Shown: positions 38,226-45,502 of the stretch, piece after piece | How positions within the stretch are numbered: the first letter of the stretch is position 1 | How the letters are laid out: the number at the start of each line of letters is the position of its first letter | Assembly (NCBI RefSeq): GCF_000582785.1 | Contig: NZ_HG931173.1 | Location: 619,282 to 683,281, forward strand | From: Candidatus Blastococcus massiliensis AP3 | Lineage (GTDB): Bacteria; Actinomycetota; Actinomycetes; Mycobacteriales; Geodermatophilaceae | Direction of reading: 5' to 3' | Length of the DNA: 64,000 nt | The notes under the pieces: generated by a model | Told to the model about the DNA's origin: nothing | The model's database searches: none | Seen by the model: only the letters and a program-made list of their open reading frames with translations | Position numbers and translations under genes: made by a program

Positions 38226-39179
38226 GTGGCCACCGACCTCGTCGCGCAAGTCCCCGGGGGAGCCGCGCCGGCCGCTACGGCCGCGCCCCCGTCACCCCCG
38301 GGCCGACGGCGCTTTCGAGGCATCCTCCTCGCCGCGGCCTTCCTGCTCCCGAACCTCGTGCTCCTCGGGGTCTTCACCTACCGGCCGCTCCTGGACAACA
38401 TCAGGCTGTCGTTCACCAGCTGGAACATCTCGTCACCGACCGCCGAGTACATCGGCTTCGACAACTACGTCGAGTGGTTCACCAGCTCGGCCAGCCACAC
38501 GGTGCTGTGGAACACGATCATCTTCACCGGCGTGGCGGTCATCGGCTCCATGGTGCTGGGGCTGGCGCTGGCGCTGCTGCTCGACCGCAAGCTGTTCGGC
38601 CGCAACGCCGTGCGGTCGATGGTCTTCGCCCCGTTCGTCGTCGCCGGCGCCGCCGTCGGTGTCGCCTTCCAGTTCGTCTTCGACCCGACGTTCGGCCTGG
38701 TGCAGGACCTGCTCGGCCGGATCGGCGTCGATGCGCCGGCGTTCTACCAGGACCCCGAGTGGGCCCTGTTCATGGTCACGGTGACCTACATCTGGAAGAA
38801 CCTCGGCTACACGTTCGTCATCTACCTCGCCGCCCTGCAGGGCCGGCGGGCGGAGCTGGACGAGGCGGCCGAGATCGACGCGGCCTCCACCTGGACGAAG
38901 TTCCGCAAGGTCACCTGGCCGCAGCTGCGGCCGGCCACGTTCTTCCTGCTGATCACCGTGCTGCTCAACAGCTTCCAGGTGTTCGACATCATCCACACCA
39001 TGACCAGGGGCGGTCCCCTCGGCAACGGGACGACGACGATGGTCTACCAGGTCTACCAGGAGACCTTCGTCAACCAGCGGGCCGGCTTCGGCGCCACCGT
39101 CGCGACGATCATGTTCGTCATCCTGCTGATCGTCACGCTGGTCCAGGTGCGCATCATGGAGCGGGGGCAGGAGCGATGA
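38226..39179 (+). CDS. ugpA: ABC sugar/glycerol-3-phosphate transporter permease (UgpA type)
   Basis: Inner-membrane permease of the MalF/UgpA family, about 317 residues with six transmembrane helices, the first around LLAAAFLLPNLVLLGVFTY. The EAA loop that contacts the ATPase is ELDEAAEIDAASTWTKFRKVTWPQLRP. The start is uncertain: GTG 38226 leaves a normal 30-residue leader and has TACCGT 7 bases upstream that could be the -10 of a leaderless promoter; in-frame GTGs at 38217 and 38181 are alternatives. It heads the four-gene unit permease-permease-binding protein-ATPase, the order of ugpAEBC in mycobacteria. Confidence 0.82.
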   Translation: MATDLVAQVPGGAAPAATAAPPSPPGRRRFRGILLAAAFLLPNLVLLGVFTYRPLLDNIRLSFTSWNISSPTAEYIGFDNYVEWFTSSASHTVLWNTIIFTGVAVIGSMVLGLALALLLDRKLFGRNAVRSMVFAPFVVAGAAVGVAFQFVFDPTFGLVQDLLGRIGVDAPAFYQDPEWALFMVTVTYIWKNLGYTFVIYLAALQGRRAELDEAAEIDAASTWTKFRKVTWPQLRPATFFLLITVLLNSFQVFDIIHTMTRGGPLGNGTTTMVYQVYQETFVNQRAGFGATVATIMFVILLIVTLVQVRIMERGQER

Positions 39180-40024
39180 GCACGGCGGTCTCCCCCACCC
39201 GCGAGCGGCTGCCGAGCCGGCTGGGCGGCTACGCCGGCCTGCTGCTCGTGATCCTGCTCGTCGCGGTGCCCCTCTACTGGATCCTCGTGTCGTCGCTCAA
39301 GGAGCGGCCCGACATCTACACCGTCCCGGTGAGCTGGTGGGCGGACCCGCTGACCTTCGACAACTACACCTCGGTGGGCGGCGGCGTCGCCTTCACCGAC
39401 TACCTGCGCAACTCGATCATCATCACCGCGGTCCTGACCGTGGTGCAGGTGTTCCTCGGGGTGCTCTCGGCGTTCGCGCTGGCGTTCCTGCGCTTCCCCG
39501 GCCGCACGCTGGTCCTGCTGCTCGTCATCGGCAGCCTGATGGTGCCCAACCAGATCACGGTGATCAGCAACTACGCGCTGGTCGCCCAACTGGGCTGGCG
39601 CAACACCTTCGCCGGGATCATCATCCCGCTGGCCGGCGTCGCCTTCGGCACGTTCCTGATGCGCAACCACTTCCTGTCACTGCCGAAGGAGATCATCGAG
39701 GCGGCGGAGATGGACGCCGCCGGGCCGCTGCGGATGCTGTGGCGGGTGGTCCTGCCGATGTCGTGGCCGACGCTCATCGCCTTCACCCTGATCACCATCG
39801 TCAACGAGTGGAACCAGTACCTCTGGCCGCTCCTCATGGCCGACGACTCGCGGGTCGCGCCTCTGCCGGTGGGCCTGGCCCAGCTGCAGAACAGCGAAGG
39901 GCTCACCAACTGGGGGCCGGTCCTGGCCGGGACCGTACTGACCGCACTCCCCATCCTGCTGATCTTCCTGGCGCTGCAACGACACATGATCAAGGGCCTG
40001 ACGGCCGGGGCCGTCAAGGGCTGA
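39176..40024 (+). CDS. ugpE: ABC sugar/glycerol-3-phosphate transporter permease (UgpE type)
   Basis: Second permease of the importer, 282 residues, MalG/UgpE family, with six helices and a large loop after the first (SSLKERPDIYTVPVSWW). The EAA motif is EIIEAAEMDAAGPLRMLWRVVLPMSWPTL. The C-terminus LQRHMIKGLTAGAVKG is typical of the family. The ATG overlaps the upstream stop as ATGA, so the two permeases are made in equal amounts. Confidence 0.85.
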   Translation: MSTAVSPTRERLPSRLGGYAGLLLVILLVAVPLYWILVSSLKERPDIYTVPVSWWADPLTFDNYTSVGGGVAFTDYLRNSIIITAVLTVVQVFLGVLSAFALAFLRFPGRTLVLLLVIGSLMVPNQITVISNYALVAQLGWRNTFAGIIIPLAGVAFGTFLMRNHFLSLPKEIIEAAEMDAAGPLRMLWRVVLPMSWPTLIAFTLITIVNEWNQYLWPLLMADDSRVAPLPVGLAQLQNSEGLTNWGPVLAGTVLTALPILLIFLALQRHMIKGLTAGAVKG

Positions 40025-40082
40025 CCAGACTCCCGGGCACACGGCCCGGTGCACACCCTGAACCACCACGAAGGAGCCGTAC

Positions 40083-41384
40083 ATGACCGCATCGGGACGC
40101 CGTTCCCTGCTCCGCTACACCAGCGCGGCGGCGATCGCCGCACTCGCGCTGACCGGCTGTGCCGGTACCGGCTCCTCCGACGACGGCGGCGACGGCGGCG
40201 GACCGGTGGAGAGCTTGACCCTCTGGTCCAACCACCCCGGCGAGTCCAAGGAGATCGAGACCGAGCTCCTCGAGGCGTTCGAGGAGGAGAGCGGCATCGA
40301 GGTCAACCTCGTCACCGCCGGCCAGAACTACGAGGAGGTGGCGCAGAAGTTCAACGCCGCCCTCTCCGGCGGCGACCTGCCCGACGTCGTCGTGGCGTCC
40401 GATGTCACCTGGTTCAACTTCGCGCTCAACGACGCGATCACGCCCATGGACGACCTGTGGGAGTCCATGGAGGTCGACAGCGAGGGCTACGTGGACGCGC
40501 TGCGCGAGGACTACGAGTTCGAGGGCGGGCACTACGCGATGCCCTACGCCCGTTCGACGCCGCTCTTCTACTACAACAAGGCCATGTGGAGCGCCGCCGG
40601 CCTCCCTGACCGTGGCCCGGAGTCGTGGGAGGAGTGGGCCGAGTGGGGCCCGCAGCTGGCTGCCGCCAACGGTAGTGCGGCCCCGATGGTCCTGCCCGAC
40701 GGCAGCAACTACCTCGACTGGTACTTCCAGAACATGGCGTGGACCTTCGGCGGCGGCTACTCCGACGAGTGGGACATGACGTTCACCGCGGACGAGACCA
40801 TCGAGGCCGGGGAGTTCCTGAAGGACCAGCACGAGCAGGGGCTCATCGCGATCTCCAACGACGCCAACAACCAGTTCGGCGCAGGTCAGGCCGCCTCGCT
40901 GCTCCAGTCGACGGGCTCCCTGGGTGGGCTGCGGGACACGGCGGAGTTCGAGTTCGGGACGGCCTTCCTGCCCGGGCCGACCCCCGCGACCCCCACCGGT
41001 GGTGCGGGCCTGGCGATCCCCGAGCGCATCTCCGACGAGCGCAAGGAGGCCGCCATGGAGCTGATCGCGTTCCTCACCAACTCCGACAACACCGTCAAGT
41101 TCAGCCAGGCCACCGGGTACATGCCGGTTCAGAAGGGTTCGGTCGACCACCCGGAGATGCAGCCGTACCTGGAGGAGAACCCCAACGCCCGCACCGCGCT
41201 GGAGCAGCTCGAGGTGACCAAGCCCCAGGATTACGCCCGGGTGTTCCTGCCCGGCGGCGGCGCTCGCATCGGTGCCGCACTGGACCAGATCACGATCGGC
41301 GGCCGGGACGTGCAGTCGGTCTTCGAGGAGCTGCAGGAGGAGAGCCAGACGGTCTACGAGCGCGACATCGAGCCCCAGCTGTGA
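40083..41384 (+). CDS. ugpB: ABC transporter solute-binding lipoprotein (UgpB type)
   Basis: Extracytoplasmic binding protein of family 1, 433 residues, anchored by lipid at Cys 26 (lipobox LTGC). After a Gly/Asp linker the mature start reads SLTLWSNHPGESKEIETELLEAFEEESGIEVNLV, typical of carbohydrate and glycerol-3-phosphate binding proteins. PYARSTPLFYYNKAMWSAAGL is a further family segment. The gene order supports the UgpB assignment, but the ligand (glycerol phosphate, glycerophosphodiester or a sugar) is not proven by sequence. GAAGGAG lies before the ATG. Confidence 0.83.
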   Translation: MTASGRRSLLRYTSAAAIAALALTGCAGTGSSDDGGDGGGPVESLTLWSNHPGESKEIETELLEAFEEESGIEVNLVTAGQNYEEVAQKFNAALSGGDLPDVVVASDVTWFNFALNDAITPMDDLWESMEVDSEGYVDALREDYEFEGGHYAMPYARSTPLFYYNKAMWSAAGLPDRGPESWEEWAEWGPQLAAANGSAAPMVLPDGSNYLDWYFQNMAWTFGGGYSDEWDMTFTADETIEAGEFLKDQHEQGLIAISNDANNQFGAGQAASLLQSTGSLGGLRDTAEFEFGTAFLPGPTPATPTGGAGLAIPERISDERKEAAMELIAFLTNSDNTVKFSQATGYMPVQKGSVDHPEMQPYLEENPNARTALEQLEVTKPQDYARVFLPGGGARIGAALDQITIGGRDVQSVFEELQEESQTVYERDIEPQL

Positions 41385-41412
41385 CGTCCGCTCCACGAGG
41401 GAAGGGGCGGGC

Positions 41413-42513
41413 ATGGCGACGGTGACCTTCGACGCCGCCACCCGCACTTTCCCGCAGAGCGAGCGGCCGGCGGTGGACTCGCTGGACCTGGAGATCCACG
41501 ACGGCGAGTTCGTCGTCGTCGTGGGTCCCTCCGGGTGCGGGAAGTCCACCAGTCTCCGGATGCTGGCCGGCCTCGAGCCGGTCACCTCGGGGCGGGTCCT
41601 GATCGACGGGGTCGACGTCACCGGACGCCGACCCCGGGACCGCGACGTGGCGATGGTGTTCCAGAGCTACGCGCTGTACCCGAGCATGACCGCCGGCGAG
41701 AACATGGCCTTCGCGCTGAAGAACCTCGGCTTCGCCGCGGAGGAGATCAGGACGCGGGTGGCCGAGGCGGCCAGGATCCTCCAGCTGGAGGACCTCCTGG
41801 ACCGCAAGCCGGCCAAGATGTCCGGCGGTCAGCGGCAGCGGGTGGCCATGGGTCGGGCGATCGTGCGCGACCCGAAGGTCTTCTGCATGGACGAGCCGCT
41901 GTCCAACCTCGACGCCAAGCTGCGGGTCTCGACCCGGGCGGAGATCGCGGCTCTGCAGAAGCGGCTGGGCACCACCACGGTCTACGTGACGCACGACCAG
42001 ACCGAGGCGATGACCATGGGCGACCGCGTCGTCGTCCTGCGCGACGGCCGCGTCCAGCAGATCGGCACCCCGGGTGAGCTGTACGAGAGCCCGGTCAACA
42101 CGTTCGTCGCCGGGTTCATCGGGTCGCCGTCGATCAACCTGATCGACGGCGTGCCGGTCACCGACGGCCGGGCGGTCGTGGCCGGCTCGCTCGAGGTGCC
42201 GCTGCCTCCGGGGACGCAGGCCGGGTCGGTGACGGTCGGCATCCGCCCGGAGGGCGTGGACGTGGCCGGTACGGAGCCGGGCGGCTCCGGCGACCGGTTG
42301 ATCGTCCGGGTGGAGCGCGTCGAGCGCACCGGCGCGGAGCTCTTCGCGCTGGCCGCACCGGTCGGGCTCTCGGACGGCGCCGCGCAGCGCGGTGAGCACC
42401 TGGTGTTCCGGCTCGACAAGCGCCTCGACGTCCAGGACGGGGCGGAGCTCGCGCTCCGCGTCCACCTCGCCGAGGTGCTGATGTTCGACGTTGAGGGCGC
42501 CGCGCTCGGATAG
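41413..42513 (+). CDS. ugpC: ABC transporter ATP-binding protein (UgpC/MsmK type)
   Basis: ATPase of the carbohydrate uptake 1 (CUT1) class, 366 residues. Walker A GPSGCGKSTSLRMLAGLEPVTSG, Q-loop MVFQSYALYPSMT, signature MSGGQRQRVAMGRAIVR, Walker B VFCMDEPLSNLDAKLR, and the switch His in VTHDQTEAMTMG. A C-terminal regulatory OB-type TOBE domain follows from about residue 240. It closes the ugpAEBC-like unit and ends in TAG. Confidence 0.88.
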   Translation: MATVTFDAATRTFPQSERPAVDSLDLEIHDGEFVVVVGPSGCGKSTSLRMLAGLEPVTSGRVLIDGVDVTGRRPRDRDVAMVFQSYALYPSMTAGENMAFALKNLGFAAEEIRTRVAEAARILQLEDLLDRKPAKMSGGQRQRVAMGRAIVRDPKVFCMDEPLSNLDAKLRVSTRAEIAALQKRLGTTTVYVTHDQTEAMTMGDRVVVLRDGRVQQIGTPGELYESPVNTFVAGFIGSPSINLIDGVPVTDGRAVVAGSLEVPLPPGTQAGSVTVGIRPEGVDVAGTEPGGSGDRLIVRVERVERTGAELFALAAPVGLSDGAAQRGEHLVFRLDKRLDVQDGAELALRVHLAEVLMFDVEGAALG

Positions 42514-42590
42514 GGCTGCCGACGCGGGTCGCCGGTTCGCACCGGCGGCCCGCGTCGCTGCTCCGGGAGCGCTCGGTTAGCGTCCCGTCC

Positions 42591-43556
42591 ATGCTCGCTG
42601 CCTTCGTCTCCACCCCTGCCCCGAAGGACCCGCTCTCCGTCCTGGAGATCGCCGACCGCCCCGAGCCGCAGGTTCCCGACGGGTGGACGACCGTCGAGGT
42701 GAAGGCGGTCTCGCTCAACCACCACGACCTGTTCAGCCTCCGCGGCATCGGCCTGCCGCAGGAGCGCATGCCGATGATCCTGGGCACCGACGCGGCCGGA
42801 CTCGACGAGGACGGCAACGAGGTCGTCGTCCACGGCGTGATCGCGAGCCCCGGCTGGACCGGTGACGAGACGCTGGACCCGAAGCGGTCGCTGCTCTCGG
42901 AGGTCCACCAGGGCTCGATGGCCGAGCGGGTCGCCGTCCCCCGGCGCAACTTGCTGCCCAAGCCGGCCGACCTGTCCTTCGCCGAGGCCGCCTGCCTGCC
43001 GACGGCGTGGCTGACCGCCTACCGGATGCTGTTCGTCCGCTCGGGTCTCCGCCCGGGTCAGACGGTGCTCGTGCAGGGCGCCAGCGGTGGCGTGGCGACG
43101 GCGCTGATCGTGCTCGGCCGGGCTGCCGGCTATCGGATGTGGGCGACCGCGCGCAGCGAGGAGAAGCGCGCCGCGGCGCTCGCCCTGGGAGCCGAGCAGG
43201 CGTTCGACAGCGGTGCCCGGTTGCCTGAGCGGGTGGACGGCGTGATGGAGACCGTGGGCGAGGCGACCTGGAGCCACAGCATCAAGTCGCTCAAGCCCGG
43301 CGGCGTCCTGGTGACCTCCGGTGCGACCACCGGCTTCAACCCCGGCGCCGAGCTCAACCGGGTGTTCTTCACCCAGCTGTCGGTCATCGGCTCGACGATG
43401 GGCACCAAGGACGAGCTCGAGGCGCTGATCCGGATGTGCGCCGTCACCGGCATCCGCCCGCAGATCGACGTCGAGCTGCCGCTGACAGAGGCGCGCGAGG
43501 GCTTCGAGCGCATGCTCGAGGGCCGCACCAACGGCAAGATCGTCTTCACCCTCTGA
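42591..43556 (+). CDS. Zinc-type alcohol dehydrogenase-like protein (MDR family)
   Basis: A 321-residue medium-chain dehydrogenase/reductase. GroES-like N-terminal domain with VKAVSLNHHDLFSLRGIGLPQERMPMILGTDAAG; cofactor site GASGGVATALIVLGRAAGYRM. The catalytic Cys of true zinc enzymes is absent, so it is likely a quinone or enoyl reductase type. ATG 42591 is well separated from the upstream transporter unit (77 bp). Substrate unknown. Confidence 0.88.
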   Translation: MLAAFVSTPAPKDPLSVLEIADRPEPQVPDGWTTVEVKAVSLNHHDLFSLRGIGLPQERMPMILGTDAAGLDEDGNEVVVHGVIASPGWTGDETLDPKRSLLSEVHQGSMAERVAVPRRNLLPKPADLSFAEAACLPTAWLTAYRMLFVRSGLRPGQTVLVQGASGGVATALIVLGRAAGYRMWATARSEEKRAAALALGAEQAFDSGARLPERVDGVMETVGEATWSHSIKSLKPGGVLVTSGATTGFNPGAELNRVFFTQLSVIGSTMGTKDELEALIRMCAVTGIRPQIDVELPLTEAREGFERMLEGRTNGKIVFTL

Positions 43557-43604
43557 CCGCCCCGTCGGGACGCTGTCGATCAGGTCGGCTGATCAACGGG
43601 GCGG
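43557..43604. terminator. Bidirectional terminator between oxidoreductase and guanidinium exporter
   Basis: An outer 9-bp stem CCGCCCCGT (43557-43565) pairs with ACGGGGCGG (43596-43604), and an inner hairpin GATCA/TGATC (43578-43582, 43590-43594) fills the loop. It lies directly after the plus-strand stop codon and just before the minus-strand stop codon. Confidence 0.75.
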
Positions 43605-43610
43605 CTGGGG

Positions 43611-43925
43611 TCAGGAGACGGCCTTGAGACCGATGACGCAGCCGATCAGGCCCGCGATCAGCAGTACCTTCGCCGCGGACACCGGTTCGGTGCCGGTCAC
43701 CATCGCGTAGATGACGGTGAGCGAGGCGCCGATGCCGACCCACACCGCGTAGGACGTGCCCACGGGCAGTTCGCGCATCGCGTAGGCCAGCCCGCCCATG
43801 CTCAGCACGAGCGCGATCCCGAAGACGACCGACGGAGCCGGCCGGGTGAACGCCTCCGACCGGCCCAGGGCGGTGGCCCACACCGCTTCGAGCACTCCGG
43901 ACACGACGAGCACGAGCCAGGCCAT
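43611..43925 (-). CDS. gdx: SMR-family guanidinium exporter (Gdx/SugE type)
   Basis: A 104-residue small multidrug resistance protein with four transmembrane helices. MAWLVLVVSGVLEAVWATALG has the membrane-embedded Glu and the E-x-x-W-A pattern of the Gdx/SugE branch, and ELPVGTSYAVWVGIGA is the typical second signature. Members of this branch export guanidinium with proton exchange. The assignment is strengthened by a guanidine-III riboswitch placed directly upstream. Start ATG 43925 follows GGGAG. Confidence 0.92.
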   Translation of the reverse strand: MAWLVLVVSGVLEAVWATALGRSEAFTRPAPSVVFGIALVLSMGGLAYAMRELPVGTSYAVWVGIGASLTVIYAMVTGTEPVSAAKVLLIAGLIGCVIGLKAVS

Positions 43926-43938
43926 CGTCCACTCCCTG

Positions 43939-43981
43939 GCGCCGTCTTGTCGCAGTCCGGGTACGGCACCACCTCGTCCGG
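43939..43981 (-). promoter_or_regulatory. Guanidine-III riboswitch aptamer
   Basis: The minus strand reads CCGGACGAGGTGGTGCCGTA, then CCCGGACTGCG, then ACAAGACGGCGCC. From memory this matches the guanidine-III (formerly ykkC-III) aptamer almost base for base, including the invariant CCGGACGAGGTG, GCCGTACCCGG and GACAAGACGGCGC blocks that fold into a pseudoknot. It ends 13 bases before the gdx start codon and abuts the ribosome-binding site GGGAG, so guanidine should turn on translation of the exporter. Confidence 0.93.
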
Positions 43982-44021
43982 GAGCCGGTCAGGGCTCCCG
44001 GCCACTGTCCCATGGCCGCTC

Positions 44022-44063
44022 TGTCAATCCTGGTTGACAGGGCGGATTGCGCAACCTAGGTTG
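44022..44063 (+). promoter_or_regulatory. Leaderless promoter with two operator dyads upstream of the HTH gene
   Basis: A consensus -35 TTGACA (44034-44039), a 17-base spacer and -10 TAGGTT (44057-44062) put the transcription start on or next to the ATG at 44070. The -35 is the right half of the palindrome TGTCAA-TCCTGG-TTGACA (44022-44039). The -10 lies inside the perfect palindrome CAACCTAGGTTG (44052-44063). The two dyads share the right half GGTTGACA and are 27 bp apart, as expected for a repressor covering the promoter, probably the HTH protein itself. Confidence 0.75.
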
Positions 44064-44069
44064 ACAGCC

Positions 44070-44318
44070 ATGTCCGACACGACCCAGGTGGCGTCCGCCG
44101 CCAGCAGCAAGGACCCTGCCGTCGGGCTGGCGGCGGTCCGCTCGCTGCGCGTCCTGGTCGAGCGCCTGGAGGAGCTCCAGGTCGGCAACGCCCGCGCACA
44201 GGGCTGGACGTGGGAGCAGATCGCGGAGCGGCTCGGCGTCAGCCGGCAGGCGGTCCACAAGAAACACGCACGCGGCAGGTCCCTGACCAGCAGGGCGCCG
44301 CTCCAGCGGAGGGACTGA
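44070..44318 (+). CDS. Small helix-turn-helix protein paired with a Clp N-domain protein
   Basis: An 82-residue DNA-binding protein. The C-terminal half carries a clear helix-turn-helix GWTWEQIAERLGVSRQAVHKKHA, preceded by a helical stretch RSLRVLVERLEELQVGNARAQ. ATG 44070 has no Shine-Dalgarno sequence, which fits the leaderless promoter found just upstream. The next gene (Clp N-domain protein) begins 2 bases after its stop. This HTH/Clp-N pair is known from several actinobacteria. It probably represses its own operon through the dyads over the promoter. Confidence 0.88.
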   Translation: MSDTTQVASAASSKDPAVGLAAVRSLRVLVERLEELQVGNARAQGWTWEQIAERLGVSRQAVHKKHARGRSLTSRAPLQRRD

Positions 44319-44319
44319 G

Positions 44320-44847
44320 ATGTTCGAACGATTCACCAGTGAGGCCAGGGACGTGGTCGTGGGCGCCCAGCAGCAGGCACGGGAGCTGCGCTCCGAGCGG
44401 ATCGGCACCGAGCACCTGCTGCTCGGGTTGCTCGCTCAGCAGGGGACGACGTCGGCGCGGGTCCTCGCGTCGCACGGCGTCACCCGCGACGCCGTCGTGA
44501 CGGCGGTCCGCACCTTCTACGGGGACGGCCTGGACGCCGAGGCGCTCACTGCCGTCGGCATCGACCTGGACGCGGTGCGCAGTTCGGTCGAGGCCACGTT
44601 CGGCCCCGGCGCGCTGGACGCGCGGGGCTCGCGGCGGGGACACATCCCGTTCAGCCCGGGCGCGAAGAAGGTGCTCGAGCTCGCCCTGCGCGAGACGATC
44701 GCGCTGAAGTCGCGAGCCATCACCGACGCGCACATCCTGCTGGGGCTGATCCGCGAGGGCGAGGGGCCGGTGGCGACGGTGCTGCACGACCGCGGCGTCG
44801 ACCACGGAGCCCTGCGCGACGAGCTCAGGCTGACGCTGAACTCCTGA
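44320..44847 (+). CDS. Clp R-domain (ClpA/ClpC N-terminal) protein
   Basis: A 175-residue protein made only of the double Clp repeat domain that in ClpC binds adaptors and substrates; no ATPase part follows. Repeat one: FERFTSEARDVVVGAQQQARELRSERIGTEHLLLGLLAQQ. Repeat two: FSPGAKKVLELALRETIALKSRAITDAHILLGLIREGEGPV. A free N-domain could act as an adaptor, decoy or stress sensor for ClpC. It forms one operon with the HTH gene. Its last 23 bases overlap the convergent MOSC gene. Confidence 0.9.
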   Translation: MFERFTSEARDVVVGAQQQARELRSERIGTEHLLLGLLAQQGTTSARVLASHGVTRDAVVTAVRTFYGDGLDAEALTAVGIDLDAVRSSVEATFGPGALDARGSRRGHIPFSPGAKKVLELALRETIALKSRAITDAHILLGLIREGEGPVATVLHDRGVDHGALRDELRLTLNS

Positions 44848-45502
44848 GGTCGTCGTCGGCGTCCCGAGCGGTGATCTTCGCGGTCAGCTTCGGCTGGTCC
44901 TTGAGCGGCAGGTAGGGCAGCACCGGGGCGAGCTCCGGCAGCCGGTGCTTCTGCGTCGTGACGATCCGGAAGGCGGTACCGACGGTGATCCCGTGGTCCG
45001 GCCGCGACCCGATCTCCACGACGTCGCCGGCTCCGAGCTCGCCGGTCTCGAGGACGCGCAGGTAGGCGCCGGTCGCCCCGTGAGCGGCGAAGCGCTTGAC
45101 CAGGTCGGGGATGCCCCAGAACCGGGCGAAGTTGGCGCAGGGGGTCCGCCAGGCGGTCACCTCGAACAGCGCCGTCCCGACGCGCCAACGCTCACCGATG
45201 ACCGCGCCGAGCAGGTCCAGCCCCGAGGTGCGGAGATTCTCGCCGAACCGCCCGGCCGGCAGGTCGCGGCCGAGCTCGGCCATCCACCAGTCGGCGTCCT
45301 CCTGGGCGTAGGCGTAGACCGCCTGCCCCTCACCGCCGTGGTGCTTGCGGTTGGCCTGGACGTCGCCCTCGAGCCCCAGCGGGTGGACGGCGACCCGGCC
45401 CTCGACCGGCCGCTTGTCGATGCCGGTGCGGACCGGCTTGCGGTCCGGCACCGAGGGCAGGTCCGTGCCCGAGACGCAGACCGCCTCGACGCGGCCGGTC
45501 AC
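44825..45502 (-). CDS. MOSC domain protein (YiiM type)
   Basis: A 225-residue MOSC-domain protein with a C-terminal 3-alpha domain. N-terminal [24 protein letters not shown], then [24 protein letters not shown], and the conserved Cys in [20 protein letters not shown] that would bind molybdenum or sulphur. The family includes enzymes that reduce N-hydroxylated compounds such as 6-hydroxylaminopurine. GTG start overlaps the lepA stop (GTGA), so it is probably made with LepA. Confidence 0.88.
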   Translation of the reverse strand: MTGRVEAVCVSGTDLPSVPDRKPVRTGIDKRPVEGRVAVHPLGLEGDVQANRKHHGGEGQAVYAYAQEDADWWMAELGRDLPAGRFGENLRTSGLDLLGAVIGERWRVGTALFEVTAWRTPCANFARFWGIPDLVKRFAAHGATGAYLRVLETGELGAGDVVEIGSRPDHGITVGTAFRIVTTQKHRLPELAPVLPYLPLKDQPKLTAKITARDADDDLRSSASA

